64,000 nt of DNA from Rhytidiadelphus loreus (lineage: Eukaryota; Streptophyta; Bryopsida; Hypnales; Hylocomiaceae): the NCBI GenBank assembly GCA_947034895.1, contig OX344763.1, forward strand, positions 21,421,001 through 21,485,000. The letters run 5' to 3'. Positions 21,526 to 33,785 of the stretch are shown here, one piece after another. Positions within the stretch are counted from its first letter, which is position 1. Each line of letters begins with the position of its first letter. Position numbers and translations under genes: made by a program. The notes beneath the pieces were generated by a model. That model did not search any database. It worked only from the letters and a program-made list of their open reading frames with translations, and had not been told where the DNA came from.

Positions 21526-24500
21526 ATGGGTGCCTCGCGTTCCAAGCCTTCTGTCTCTCGCTCTTCACCCCCGCTCTCTGAGCAACGCTCACCGCCGACT
21601 GCCTCAGTGCTCCCGAAGGAGACGAGGTGTCCCCTCTATTCTTCATGACTCTGGATGCAAGACACCCGCATGCCCCTCCTCCATCAATGTTCCTTGAACT
21701 TATGAATTTCTTATCCTTGTGCTTCTCTCCGCAGGGATGGTGCAAGGGGGTCGGCTGGAGTACTGGCTTGTATCCCACCCAGTGAGGCAGCGTGTCCGCT
21801 TAGGAAGCGATTGCGTTCTGCTCTACCCGGTACTGAGGAATGAATTGGGTGTTTTATGTCTTTTGGATGCTTGGATCTTTTGTTTGCTTGATGCCATTCT
21901 GGAATTGATGATTAGCAGACGTGTCCAACTCCTTGACATCGTTTTTGGAGTCGAATTTCCGGAGCTTTATCTTGGAAAGCATCCATCTTGCGTTTTGATG
22001 TTTGATTTCTTCTCCCTCATGGAGTATGTTGTTTGTTGATTGAGTCTCCTGATGCCGTGGTCAACCATTTTGCAGAGGATGGCGGCGGGGGTGCGAAGCG
22101 TATCAAGGATGCAGGCAATGGTGTTGTTCCTGATACTGCGTTACTCAACGATGATGGTCAATTCCAGCTTGCAAGTGCAGTGCGTTTCAAATCCTTGGAC
22201 CTGCACATTATGGAGCCCATTTAATGATCGGAAGTGATCTCTGTGATCGTTTCTTTCCAACTAAGTCGGAATTTCTTTGGATTTGGGAAACTGCCTTTGA
22301 TTTGTCGTTGATGCTTCTTAAGTTATGGAAGAGAACATCGTCCTAGAGTTTTCGGTTGGTTTGAATCTAGATGGACAGGAAAGTGATTTTCTCAATCCTG
22401 CACCCTTGGGTTAGGAATCTTTGCATTATAAGTGAACTGCATCGAAGGTTATTTCTAGGTTGCAGTTTGAGAGCAGTTTTCAACCTTGTTACCATACAAC
22501 ATGAAATGTCATGACAATATCCAGTTTTTGACCAATGAACAGGGACCAGAGTCCCAATTATTCTCATGCCCACCCTCGGGAGCAGCAAGGGACATCGTGC
22601 TTGGTCCTTCTCGGAGCACACATGGTATGCAGCCCATGAGGTATGCTATTGTTTCAAACCTTCAGGGAAATTGTCAATTTTCATTACGAAATCATTTTTT
22701 CTCATAGATTGTAGTGTGTCCTTGTGCTGCTTCATCGTGTAAAGAAGTTGTTTGTGGAGTTTAATGTATGATCAGTTATCATTGCATAAAAGTATGAAAT
22801 TTTGAAGAAAGGAAGTATATTGAGATGTATTATTCATATTGAAATAGTCCCACATTGATAAATCATGGTCAAGTGAAAACACCCAAAGCCGTCAAATTAA
22901 GCAATTCAACATGGTTGGAGGCACCTTTTTCAAGAAAAAAGATTGTTGTAGTATTAGCAATTGAAAATCATGAATTTTCAAAAAATAAGAATTTTGAGAT
23001 GAGACATGTAATTATTAAGAATTTTTCAAGTGAAAGCTCCCTAGATCACTAAATCTGTCACACTGGCTAGTCATAAAACCAAAATCTAAAATACCAGCAG
23101 TCAACTAATCACAATGAAGTATACACTAAATGGTTTCATTGCACTTGTGGGGACACTCTCAATAGAAATCTACTTGTCAAGAATGGTTTTGCAGATGGTT
23201 TTGGATGTTTTTACCTTAGTTGAACTATAGAAAGGTCAATGGAGTTTTGACTATTTCTCCAATTTCATTCGAACCTTACGTGATGAGTCCTATTGTGACC
23301 ATTAGTCTTGGGTATGAGTTGCATGATTGTTCAAAGCTTTTTGATCATTTGCCAACTCTTGCACTATTTTGCAGCTCATTTGAGTTGGATGGAGCCAAAC
23401 ATAAGATATTTCTTAGTCATGCAGGCGCTCAAAAAGATTTTGTCGAGCAATTGTGTGTAGATCTTGAATGGATGGGATATTTGTTCCCATTCTTTGATCA
23501 AAGACACCATAGTTTGCCCAAAGGCAAGGACTTTGCACCTCTTATCATTGAAGCAGCTCAATTGTGTCATGTTGCGGTGATCGTGTTATCGGAAGAGTTT
23601 TTGTGTTCCAAGTGGCCAATGATTGAGTTGGCTGAGTTTTATGTTGCTCAACAAGGTGTAAAAAGCAATGGTGGTACATTGAACTTGCTCCCTTTGTTCT
23701 TCAAGTTATTCCTTGAAGAGGTCAAGGATGAGGGTCGTTGGATGCCAAAATGGAAAGAACATGCTGCATGTGATGACCGGATTGACTTATGTAAATGGAG
23801 TGAAGCTATAAGAGCCTTGTGCAAGTCAAATGGCTTGGAATTTGGAAAGGTTGCAACAAAGGAGGTGGCTTATACGAAGTGTGTTGTTGAGAGCATTTTC
23901 AAGTTGTCTCCTCCAGACTTGCTCTTTGGCAGCTATGAAAGCATGGTTGGTTGTAGTCGAATGTGTAAGGTACTTACAACTTCTTTGTCTTGTAGTTTTT
24001 GCTAAATTTTTTATTATGTATTGCAATGCCTTTCACAATATGTGTGCATTAATTTTTGGATCTATAAGTATTTCTTGGACTTGTACGTTCACTTTGTTTC
24101 TTAGTTTACTTTTGGCTGAGAACATGTTTGTATAGAATTTATAACATAATAGTTGATTTCATTGACATTTAAGATAGGCTTCTTGAAATAGATATTTGTT
24201 TATGAATAGGCATTTTAGATTTGTAAGTTTTTTTTATCATCAATAAAGTGAAGTGATCCATAATCAATCAAACACACAATCAAATAAGCAATTGTAAACA
24301 TGATCTAGAGTAGTGCAAGGCAAAGCAAATATTTTCAATGGTGTAAAGATAGAAATGATTAGGATTGCCAAAAATTTGGTAATTTTATCACTTGAACTAA
24401 AATTACCATGAATTTTGAAAGGTAAAAGTTGGTTTGGACCTCTGTCCAACATCTAAAGTCATCCAATTTTGATCATTTAAGAACTACTTTCCCACTCATT

Positions 24501-27500
24501 ACTTCTTACTTTCTTGCTTACTACTTTAGAACATGTGTCATGACCTTACTTGTCCAAACCTTGAAGAAGAGGAAAAAACACATTTCAAGCTTTAGTTGGA
24601 AATTTGTTTTAATCTTGATTGCAAATAACTACACCCTATAGGTTGGGTATGGGTCTCTATTCAAGAATGGGTGGTCCTACTTTGGTTGCTACTCACTTGT
24701 GGTATTTTTGAAGTTGAAAGTAATGTCTTTGAATTACTTTTATTAATACATTCAAGGACTTTGAAGATCATTTAAGTTTTAGTTGTTTTGGTGATTCATG
24801 TGAAGAATTGAAATTGGATTCTTTTGATAAGTTCAATTGATGTTTAGGCCATGTCAAGACAATTTGTGGAGGACAATATCATTGGAGCAAAAGTGTTGGG
24901 AATATATGGAATGCCTGGGCTTGGCAAAACTATATTGGCGAAATCTTTGCATGATTACTTCTATGGAGAATTTTTGGGTAAAGTATGTTATGTCGACATG
25001 GGTTATGGATCAAGAGCTTGGTGTCAAAACTCGATATTGAAGATGCTTTGTGGTTTTGAGAAGGATGTGGTGGATTGCATTGGTATTGATGTTGAAAAGG
25101 TACGATATTGCTTCTTGTTTCAAATTTGATGACTTGTAGTGCTTGAAACTTAAGTAGATTTTTAAATTCCAATTTTGAATCACTTTGTTGCAATTTTCTA
25201 TGAAAGGACAATTGATAATGAATGTGAGACATGAGTTGTTCTAAAGTAATGGTAGTTTTGATTTCTTGAAATCTAAGATGTGAGTTTTTAGAGATATTTG
25301 TAAAGTGATAGAGTTTCATGGAGAGTTTGGTGGAGCATATTAGCTTTGTTTTAGAAGAAATGGTGCATTAATTGGTTTGTCATGCTTAATTACATAATTG
25401 GTCAAAGGATGACTTTGTGCAATCTAATGTATCGAAAATGCAATTTTTGAACCTATTCTTTTTGGAGTGGTGCTTGAATACATGTTTTTGAGAATGGTGT
25501 TGAATATTGCTTCATTGTTGTGTTTTTGACTTTTATAATTAGAAAGAGCTTGAACTAGAGATGTCATCTAGGTCCTTGCTATTTGATTTGAATTTGAGTT
25601 TTGACAATGATCAATTTTCAACAACAAATGACATAAAGCTTACCAAGTGTAATTCCTACTCTATTTTTGAAAAATTTATAGAACTCAATATCATATTATA
25701 ATTTGATCTTTGGGCCTATAACCATGGAGTGTTGATTTTCTAATGTTAGAATGACACTAGAAATTGATTTGCACCATAATGTTTTACATTGTAAAGTAGG
25801 CTTTTCCAAAACCACTCCATGTCAAAGACCCCATCATCATTATGTGTACATTTCCAAAATAATATGTACCTATGTGAAAGAATCAACTTTTAAACATCTA
25901 TCATAAAAAGCTTTGTTCCTTTATGACTAGGTGTGTGCACGGTTGAGTGGACCAAATGTGGCAGAAGTTCATATCCATATAACTCACTACAAGACTAATA
26001 AAAAAAACTTTGCATAAAGAAAGTGAATACAATAATCCAAAGAAAGACACATGGCGGTATAGGATAAGCATTGGAGAGGATCCTTTTAGAACCCTACAAT
26101 GTGTCCCACTGAGAATGCCTAGTGACATCATCCACTCATTCTTGTACCCTAAATCTTGAAAATGCCAATGGTACATAATTAATCCAATCTTTAATGTTGA
26201 TTTGAAACCCATTTGCAATTTTTAGTAACATTTAGAATTCCAATTTTCTTTTAGGAAAATACATCGTTTTGATTCTTTTATGGACTTTTGAAAATATGAT
26301 TTAAATTTAGTCCTTTTAAAAGTCCATAACTACTATTTTAAGATCAATATCAAGTAAAGCAATATAATTTCTAGGTGCCTCAATTTGCACTACAACACAT
26401 AATGAGTCACTAATACAATAACAAGAATGTTCTCTTCATAAAAAAGACTCTTATAAAATGCTATATTGAGTTTTATGAATCCGATTTGCAACTTTAAGAG
26501 TTCATAGCTCTTTATTTAAAGAAAAAACCTTCTAAATAATTACGTATTTACCTTTGCATTTAAGCTCAGAATGCATGTTCAAATTTATAGCTACAATGGT
26601 GTAGTGAATTATCTACAATGTGGCTTGCAATGCAAAGGTCTTGCTGAAAAATACACTATGACATGAAAATTGATCCACTCAATTGTGCACACGCCCTACT
26701 TTTACATACAATTTTCAAATGTCATAGTCTTTGGTGTGTATAGAACTTCCTTTCACTTGCCAACAAGAAATTATGAAATTTTGATGATTTTAATAATAGT
26801 GACTATGTACAATAGCAAAAAGTGGTGGTTTTGGAGGTGCCCACTTTAATTTTTACCTATAGAGAATTATATGATCTTTTAAGTATGTTTTGTACTTGAT
26901 ATGATTTTTTTCCACTTTTTATACAAAATTTCAAGGTAGTTTCAAATTTTTACAAACACTTATGAAATTCTTAGGTCATATAGGAGACAAGTAAAGACAT
27001 TTATAAATAATGAAAACCTAAGACTTCAATCATATATAGTTCCAAAATAGGAGCATATATATAGAGGAACTTTGCAATTTGAAAAATGGCCATATGCTTG
27101 TCTTTTCATGGTTAATGGATATTTCTAGTATGTTGATGTGCATGTGTCAGGGATTGATGCAATTGAAAACATTCGTGAAGCGGAATCGAGTGTTTTTGGT
27201 TCTTGACAATATCACCTATGACGTGCATTTGTTGCAAGAAGTCCAAGATTATTTAAGGGTGGGATTCCACCCTAAGAGTAGAATCCTAATCACTTCAAGT
27301 AGCAAAGCAATTCTTGAAGATTTGTTACCCAACATGGAATTGTACACACCAATGCCAACCTTAATGGTTGAAGAAGCTAGAGCACTATTTTTGGAACATG
27401 CTGCTCCTATGAAGGCTCTTTGTGAATTGACAAGTGAAGAACAAAACATTCTTGGAATTTGCATACAAAAATGTTGGTTTGATTCTCAAGAGGGTGAAAA

Positions 27501-29610
27501 GGGTGGATTCTATCACCCTATGGCATTGAGAGCATTGGCGGATTTCTTTTCTCGATTGGGTAGAGCCAAAGAAAATCAACTTTTGGTTTGGAAGGATCAT
27601 CTTGAAAAGGAAATGGACTTGGTGAAGGATGTATTGAAGTCATCAAAAGATCTCTTTGGTATATTGGGTTTACAATTTAGCACTTTTGACTTTAGTGAAA
27701 AGTTGTTATTTTTGGATCTTGCTCTCTATAGAAGGTACTTGAACTATAAGTGGTGCTATTCCATTGATGTTGACATTGGTTGGCTTTGTCGCCTTCACAA
27801 TGAATCTTTGACAATTATTAGAAAAAAAGTGAGTACCCATCATCCTATTTGGGTTTTAAAGAAACTTCTAGTTTTCAATTTGTAGGAGTTTTTAGGATAA
27901 TGATGTTTTTGATTGGGTTTTCTATTGATTTATTGTATTATGTAGGATATAGTATGTGAACCTACTAAGACTTTTATGTTGTTTGGTGTATTAATCATGA
28001 TGGACTTTCTTATAGTACATGACAAGTCTAGGGTATGGAGATTTTTAATTTTTAATATCTAATACAAGAATGTGTATTTATTACTTGATGCAGTTGGGTA
28101 GATGCATACTACGCTGGACCAATATGGACTGTCACAGTCCTTAATTCAGTAGGATGTTTTGGAATTCCTATAATTTCAAATAGAGACAAGTCGTGCAATA
28201 TTGAAAAGGACACTTTTTCATGTTGTATACTTGATTATCTATGCATTGCAAAAGAAATCTTGTCCAAATAGTTTATATTCTATTTGTAAAGGACTTTCAT
28301 ATGGACTTTTTATGTACTATCACACTCCAGAGCATTCACCATAAAGACTCATTGATCAATAAAGAATTCAAATATTTTACAAAAGAAGGAATTATATTTA
28401 AGTAGGATTATATATGATAAAATTCTTAGGTTTAAAATATGTAGAATTGGACACCTAAATTGGTAGATATGGACTATTACATGGCCAGAATTGGCACCAA
28501 ATTTTGGGGGTAAATTTAACACACTTAAAGTTGGAATTTTGATATGTTGTCTTCACTTATTGTTTACACTAAGAGGTCATCTAAGATGGTATTTCTTTAA
28601 ATTTTCTATTTTTGTCTTTTTCTATCCTAATTTCCCACCCATTCGTTCCATTCACTTCGAAAATGGACTAAATATGCGCCACTTTTGGTCCACCGTAGTA
28701 TGCATCTACCCAGTTGTTAGATTTAAGGAAGTCTGGCATGATCGATTTTGACTTGAAAAGAATGGATTATGACGCGGAGTACATCAGAGTGCCTTCTTTG
28801 TATAAGGAGTTTGCTCAATGGTATGCAATGGACCACAATATACCTAGTTTGAAGAATGCTTTGGGTGTGTTTCAACTTGGAGGAATGAATTTGAGAGGTG
28901 ATTCTTTGACACCATTTAAATATTGGTCAAATCTTATCAGGCTTCGTATATTTCGTATGACCCTTGCCAATGCACGACTTATTGCAAGTAAGAGAATTCA
29001 AGAGTTGAGCAACCTTGTGGTACTACAACTTTTTAATTGTCACGATTTGACGATGTTGAATTTGGAAGGGCTTGATTGCCTCCGTGAATTAGAACTATTT
29101 AGCCTTCCAAAATTGGTGACAATTACAATATCCAAGAATTCAAGCAAAGACGAGTATGCAGGCATTTACGATTCTTTACAACATGTGCGATTGAAGAGTT
29201 TGGAATCATTAAGTCACATGCCTAACTTTAAACCATGCACCTCCTTGCATTCAGTTTTCATAAACGATTGCCAAAAAGTGATAAATTTAGAAGGAGTAGA
29301 TTGTCATTGTGTAAAGGAATTGATACTTCGTCCTGTGTATCCAAACCATTTTGAGAGGTTACTAGATTTTGATTGTTTACAATCTTTAGAGGAACTTTGT
29401 ATTGATGCTATTAGTGATGTTGATTATTTTGACGCTCAATGGGACCAAAGGGTGGATGAGAGTGATGTTGGTATATCAATTGCCATGAAAGGTGAAGGGC
29501 CTTGTGCTAAGCTTCTCCAAGAACTTTGTCTGCTTTTGGATGGATCAAATAACATGATCTGTAATGCCTTTGGAACATCAGGAGATTCTGATGATGATCC
29601 ATCTGTATAA
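21526..29610 (+). CDS. TIR-NBS-LRR immune receptor, complete eight-coding-exon model
   Basis: Exons: 21526-21626, 21735-21829, 22076-22179, 22525-22640, 23375-23969, 24848-25099, 27151-27828 and 28714-29610. Every junction is phase-consistent, giving 945 residues. Residues 1-138 form a low-complexity N-terminal extension starting MGASRSK (myristoylation-type) with basic clusters RKRLR (57-61) and KRIK (73-76). The TIR domain spans about 145-325, with FLSHAGAQKDF and a conserved catalytic-type Glu at 223 (KWPMIEL). NBS: P-loop GMPGLGKT (358-365), kinase-2 RVFLVLDN (Asp440), RNBS-B SRILITS, and a GLPL equivalent HPMAL (543-547). The usual MHD position reads VPS (673-675). About seven leucine-rich repeats and an acidic tail follow. 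Plant TNLs sense pathogen effectors, and their TIR acts as an NADase. No frameshift or stop is seen, so it may be functional. The 5' small exons are less certain than the domain exons. Confidence 0.85.
23970..24847. repeat. TNL intron 1 of the domain exons, filled by dispersed repeat
   Basis: The intron separates the TIR and P-loop exons. Positions about 24270-24700 match 10090-10480 elsewhere in the window. Open frames here are by-products. Confidence 0.6.
25100..27150. repeat. TNL intron between the two NBS exons, with repeats
   Basis: This 2,051-bp intron contains a copy of the 9526-9775 repeat, split by the inverted-repeat element at 25928-26698. The intron interrupts the NBS between the P-loop and kinase-2 motifs. 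Confidence 0.65.
25928..26698. mobile_element. hAT-like inverted-repeat element in a TNL intron
   Basis: The left end TAGGTGTGTGCACGGTTGAG and the right end on the other strand (TAGGGCGTGTGCACAATTGA) are imperfect inverted repeats. The uninterrupted version of the surrounding repeat is at 9526-9775, which locates the insertion. The TAGG-GTGTGCAC terminus is typical of plant hAT elements. A clear 8-bp duplication is not visible. Confidence 0.65.
28097..28710. mobile_element. Inverted-repeat element sitting on the LRR-exon splice acceptor
   Basis: Inverted ends start GGTAGATGCATACTACG on both strands, with the match extending to about 26 bp. The direct repeat CAGTTG flanks it at 28091-28096 and 28711-28716. 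CAG|TTG is also the acceptor and first codon of the LRR exon, so the target duplication has copied the splice acceptor. There is no transposase frame. Without the element the intron would be 265 bp. Confidence 0.85.
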
Positions 29611-31336
29611 TCAATAAATGATATTTTATTATAGCTAAATTTCAAATTGATTATACAACTTATTATCAAATTGTACTCACTTTATTCAAATATATATTGC
29701 TTTTTGTTAATCAAATGTTATATATGTTGTTTGATTGGATAATATAGTAAACAACCATTTCAATTATGCAAAGAGAAACTCTAACTACATCATAATTTTA
29801 TCATTGCAATTTTTGATTAATTACAAGCTTCCAAATAATTTTTATTCTATTGAATTGTCCATCTTTGATTCCACTTTGTTATATCTTGCTGCAACTTTGG
29901 AAACAATATGTAGAAAACACTTGTTACTATTATTAATATCACGTAGTTGATGTCAAACTTTAATCACAATATAGATTGTGTTAAGTGTAAAAATATTCAC
30001 TTTGGGCTTTGAAAATGCATTTTTAATGTGCATATTTTGAAGTAAATGACCTTTGGAGGTTTCAATTTTTTTTTAATCTCTACTTTGTAATAAAAGGTTT
30101 ATTGAAACATTTTTAATTTTGGAAATAAATTAATAATTAATAATTAATTAATAGTGTTTGTGGGATGAAATGAATTTAAGTATTGTAAATATCATCATAG
30201 TAAATACTTTTAGGAGAATTTTTTTTAATGCTAAAGAGTCTGGTATTTATATATTATCTTCTCATGTACCTTCTACATTTGAATTAACCAAAATTTAATT
30301 GTTAAAGTATTAAGGAATTTACTTAGGGTTTTATGTTCATTTGGATAGCTCAAGAGCTCTAGTGATTTATAAGGAATTTTTATATTTTGTACATTAGGAA
30401 AGCACCTAATTATAGGACTATGCATGTAAAGTTTCATTTTATGTATTTTAGAATTGCGAAATTTGTAAGATATTTTAACTTCACTATCAATATTGTATCT
30501 ATTAATATTCAATATTATTGCCATTTATTGTATTTGATAGGAGAGATTGACATCTACATTGGGAAGTTTCAAAAATTATATTCTCATAAGTGAAATGATT
30601 TCAAAACTATAGCAAGCATCATTCTTGACCTTTGAGATAAATTGATGTACAAAGTTTTATTCAAATTTTATTTTTAATATTTTCTTTAAAAAATCAAACT
30701 ATTAGATATGTGTATCTTACTATAGTACTTTCCCTATTGAGATTTCTATTTTTCATTTCCACATCAAAAAATTTAGCAACTGAAGACATTTTTCATCATG
30801 TCCATCTTTACATCTTTACACTATACTGTTTTGTTTTAATAGTGAAGGGATGAATTAGTGTCACCACAAAAAAATTGGGGAAATCAATATAATATAAGAA
30901 TATTTCAATCCACACTAGTTTAAAATAGTATAAATTTGGTAAATTAATGTTATGACACTAATAAGATAAATTAGTGTAGTGGTTTTATACAATGAATGTG
31001 AATTTCTTAGGTTATTTTTTTCTTTTTGAATTCTTACCCTATATAGTACTACTCCGTTTGACACAAAATGATCTTTTTGTTATACATAATGTTTTGGATT
31101 AATCTTGAAAATAATAAATTTTTAAATCTGTTTTGAGCTATAAGTAGAGTTCAATGCTCTCCTATCGTCCTAAAACTTTCAGTTCTAAATTGGTTTTCAA
31201 ATTTTAGTTGTAGAGCATAAAAGAGTGAGATTTTATACCCACTTCCAAGGAGCACTATTAACCACTCATTTCTTGAGTTCTTGTAGTGTCCTTCTGTCTT
31301 CCCGCAGTGGCTCAATGACAACTCACCTCCCGAATC
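29611..31336. other. 3' flank of the TNL and AT-rich spacer
   Basis: AATAAA occurs at 29613-29618, just after the stop codon, but this is too close to be the main polyadenylation signal. The rest is very AT-rich, with no gene recognised. Confidence 0.4.
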
Positions 31337-31449
31337 AACTACACTAAATAGTGAAATTAGGTTGCCCCATACTAATTTCTCATATCTAACACTTTCAAAC
31401 ATGGTCAACTATAGTCTGGGGCAACCTAATTTCACTATTTAGTGTAGTT
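31337..31449. repeat. Perfect 33-bp inverted repeat (hairpin)
   Basis: Arms 31337-31369 and 31417-31449 are exact reverse complements, beginning AACTACACTAAATAGTGAAA; the loop is 47 bp. Perfect arms in AT-rich neutral DNA suggest a recent event or selection. Confidence 0.85.
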
Positions 31450-32265
31450 CCAAAAATACAATCAAGTTCAAGTGTGCGAGAATCAAGAGATTGAACTTCA
31501 CAGATTCCACAGGGTACAATAAGTTAAATTACAGTCATTGTTTAAGTTCAGAAGATTGTGGCATGACATCATCTTCTAGGGACATGTCTATCAAAAATAG
31601 AAGTGTAGATAGACAATTTGGCAGTCTTTTGAGAATTTTTGATGTATATTTTGATGTCCTATTTTAGTGTTTTGCAGGTTATTTCAAAGTTTAAGTTCTA
31701 ATTAAGTAGTTTTCTAGATATTTTACAAAGTTGGGATATGGTTTTTGGATTTAGTTTTGATGTGATATTAAAGTAATATTGCAAATTGGAGTCGTGTTGA
31801 CAAATTGTGGTTCCCAAATCGGGTTTTAATGATCAAAAGATCATCTGAGGGGTATCAATCCTCGTTGGCACCTAACTGGGATTCAAGCTAAGTTGGTTGT
31901 TGTTGGGTGTCTTTATGATTCAAGTTGCATGTGTGTTTAATTGAATTAAATTGAGAATATGCTTGAGTGAATATGTGAACTAAATTGAAAGTGTGCTTGT
32001 ATGGCGACAATTATTAAGTGTCTATGTTATGGCGTGGTAAGCAAGTGAAGCAATCCTATTGGGAAGAAGAGATTAATTTTGAGTGAACATTGTTGAAGTT
32101 AAGAGTTAATTCCAAGTTAGTGACTTAGTGAGTGACATGTGCTAGTGTCTGTAAGTATCAATGCCTAATCGGTATATTGAAATTAATTTGGCATGGTCTA
32201 AGGTGTTATTTAGTCCAAGTGAAAGCATTACCAAGTCGGTGTTTAAGGATGAAAGTGTGAATGTA
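31450..32265. other. Spacer without gene
   Basis: I see no gene, bounded repeat or regulatory site. Confidence 0.4.
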
Positions 32266-32491
32266 CACTAGTAGAAAATTATGTCCATATCAACAGAAAC
32301 TCATCAAAAACTTGTTGATTTGAGTATTGCATTGACCGTTTTTACATTTTTTTGTTGATTTGAGCTCAAGCTAACACAATGGTTAACAAATTTTTGTTGA
32401 TTTGAGCACAAGTTAACAAAATGGTTTAACAAATTTTTGTTCATGTGAATAGTGCAACAACCAAATCAACATGTTTTTGTTCAATGTTTTA

Positions 32492-32600
32492 GGGTTGTTT
32501 GGGGGTTGTTTGGAGGTTGTTTGGGGGGTTGTTTGGGGGTTGTTTGGAAGTTGTTTGGGGGGTTGTTTGGAGGTTGTTTGGGGAGGTTGGGGGGGGGGAG
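32492..32600 (+). repeat. G-rich minisatellite
   Basis: About eight units of GGGGTTGTTTGG or near variants are followed by a ten-G run (about 32591-32600). A second short array of GGATTATTTTT units follows at 32636-32670. The plus strand has many G3 runs and could form G-quadruplexes. Any open frame here is a repeat by-product. Confidence 0.75.
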
Positions 32601-33785
32601 GATTTGGGTTTTAAGGGAGAGGGTTTGGATTGTTTTTGGATTATTTTTGGATTATTTTTGGATTGTTTCTAGAATGTTTTTGAAATCTTTAAGAATTTTT
32701 CAAAAATTATGAATTTAGAGTTCAAATTGTATTTTATTTTCAATTATATTTTGAATTTGATTATTGAAGTTCTAATTAAATTCATAATGTAATTCAACTT
32801 TGATTGTATCAAAGTTTTCAACATATGAAAGGCCTATAATTGCTTCTAAATATTAGTCTTCAAAGCAAGGCTGAAATCTTCATTTATGTTTATTTTTTCA
32901 ATAGATTTAACTAGATGATCTAACTTGTACTTATTTTGACCTATTTTTCCCTCTTGAAATTGTAAAATAAAAAACTTCACCAATTGCAACATCATGATGC
33001 TTGGATTTTTAAAAAATAATGTTTCATTCATACCAAATGATTATATTTCATTTTTCCAAAATTTTATCTGAAAAATTTAGATACATATCAATTCTACAAT
33101 TTGTAATTTTCCATCATATGCTGAAAAAATATGTTAGAAAATCTATATTAAAAATTGCAACAAAAAATATTTTATATTCATGCTTGGAGAAAATAATAAG
33201 TGGATATAAATTGAGATTGATTTACAACATTCAATGAAAAGAATTTTAGGAATGAAACTGAAGATTTCCAAACCTAATGGTTGTAATGTACTAATGTACA
33301 TGTTGTAGTCAACAATTTGCATCCTATTTTTGAAATTCTTAGAAAAAATATTTGAAATTGCATTCAATAAAGAAATTCAAAATTTACTTTAGAGTATAAA
33401 TTCTGCTTTAAATTAGAAATTGAAATTCTTCATGAGTTTCACCTCCCTAATCTATATAGAACAATCCAAAAATTCTCACAAGATTAACATTTTAGAAAAC
33501 CAATTTGAAATTCCTATTTTTTTGAAAAATACATTCAAATCTACTTGGCTAACATGCATACATATCTAGAAAATCTATACATCATACAATAACTTTCTCA
33601 TAATGTAATCAAAAGTTATAAAAATTGTAGGTCCTTCAAACTATCCCTTCACCACATGTTGTGTAAAAATTTTAAAGGAAAAAAAAGGGAATTCAATTTC
33701 TAAATACATGAACAAAAACATTAGCAATATTGTCAAAAAATTCTACTTTGTTCTTTAGAGGTCTAAATTTTAATTTTAATTTTTC

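Noticed and set aside
21476..21778. Alternative long frames over TNL exon a (both strands)
   Set aside because: The MGASRSK frame is the one that splices in phase and is matched by the relic start MDASPTK.
23220..24005. The single long TIR frame as a complete gene start
   Set aside because: It begins at a TTG and the region before 23375 looks intronic, with a good acceptor (TTTTGCAG). The phase matches the upstream small exon, and the relic supports small upstream exons.
32452..32712. An 86-codon protein rich in Gly, Leu and Trp
   Set aside because: It is a translation of the GGGGTTGTTTGG minisatellite.
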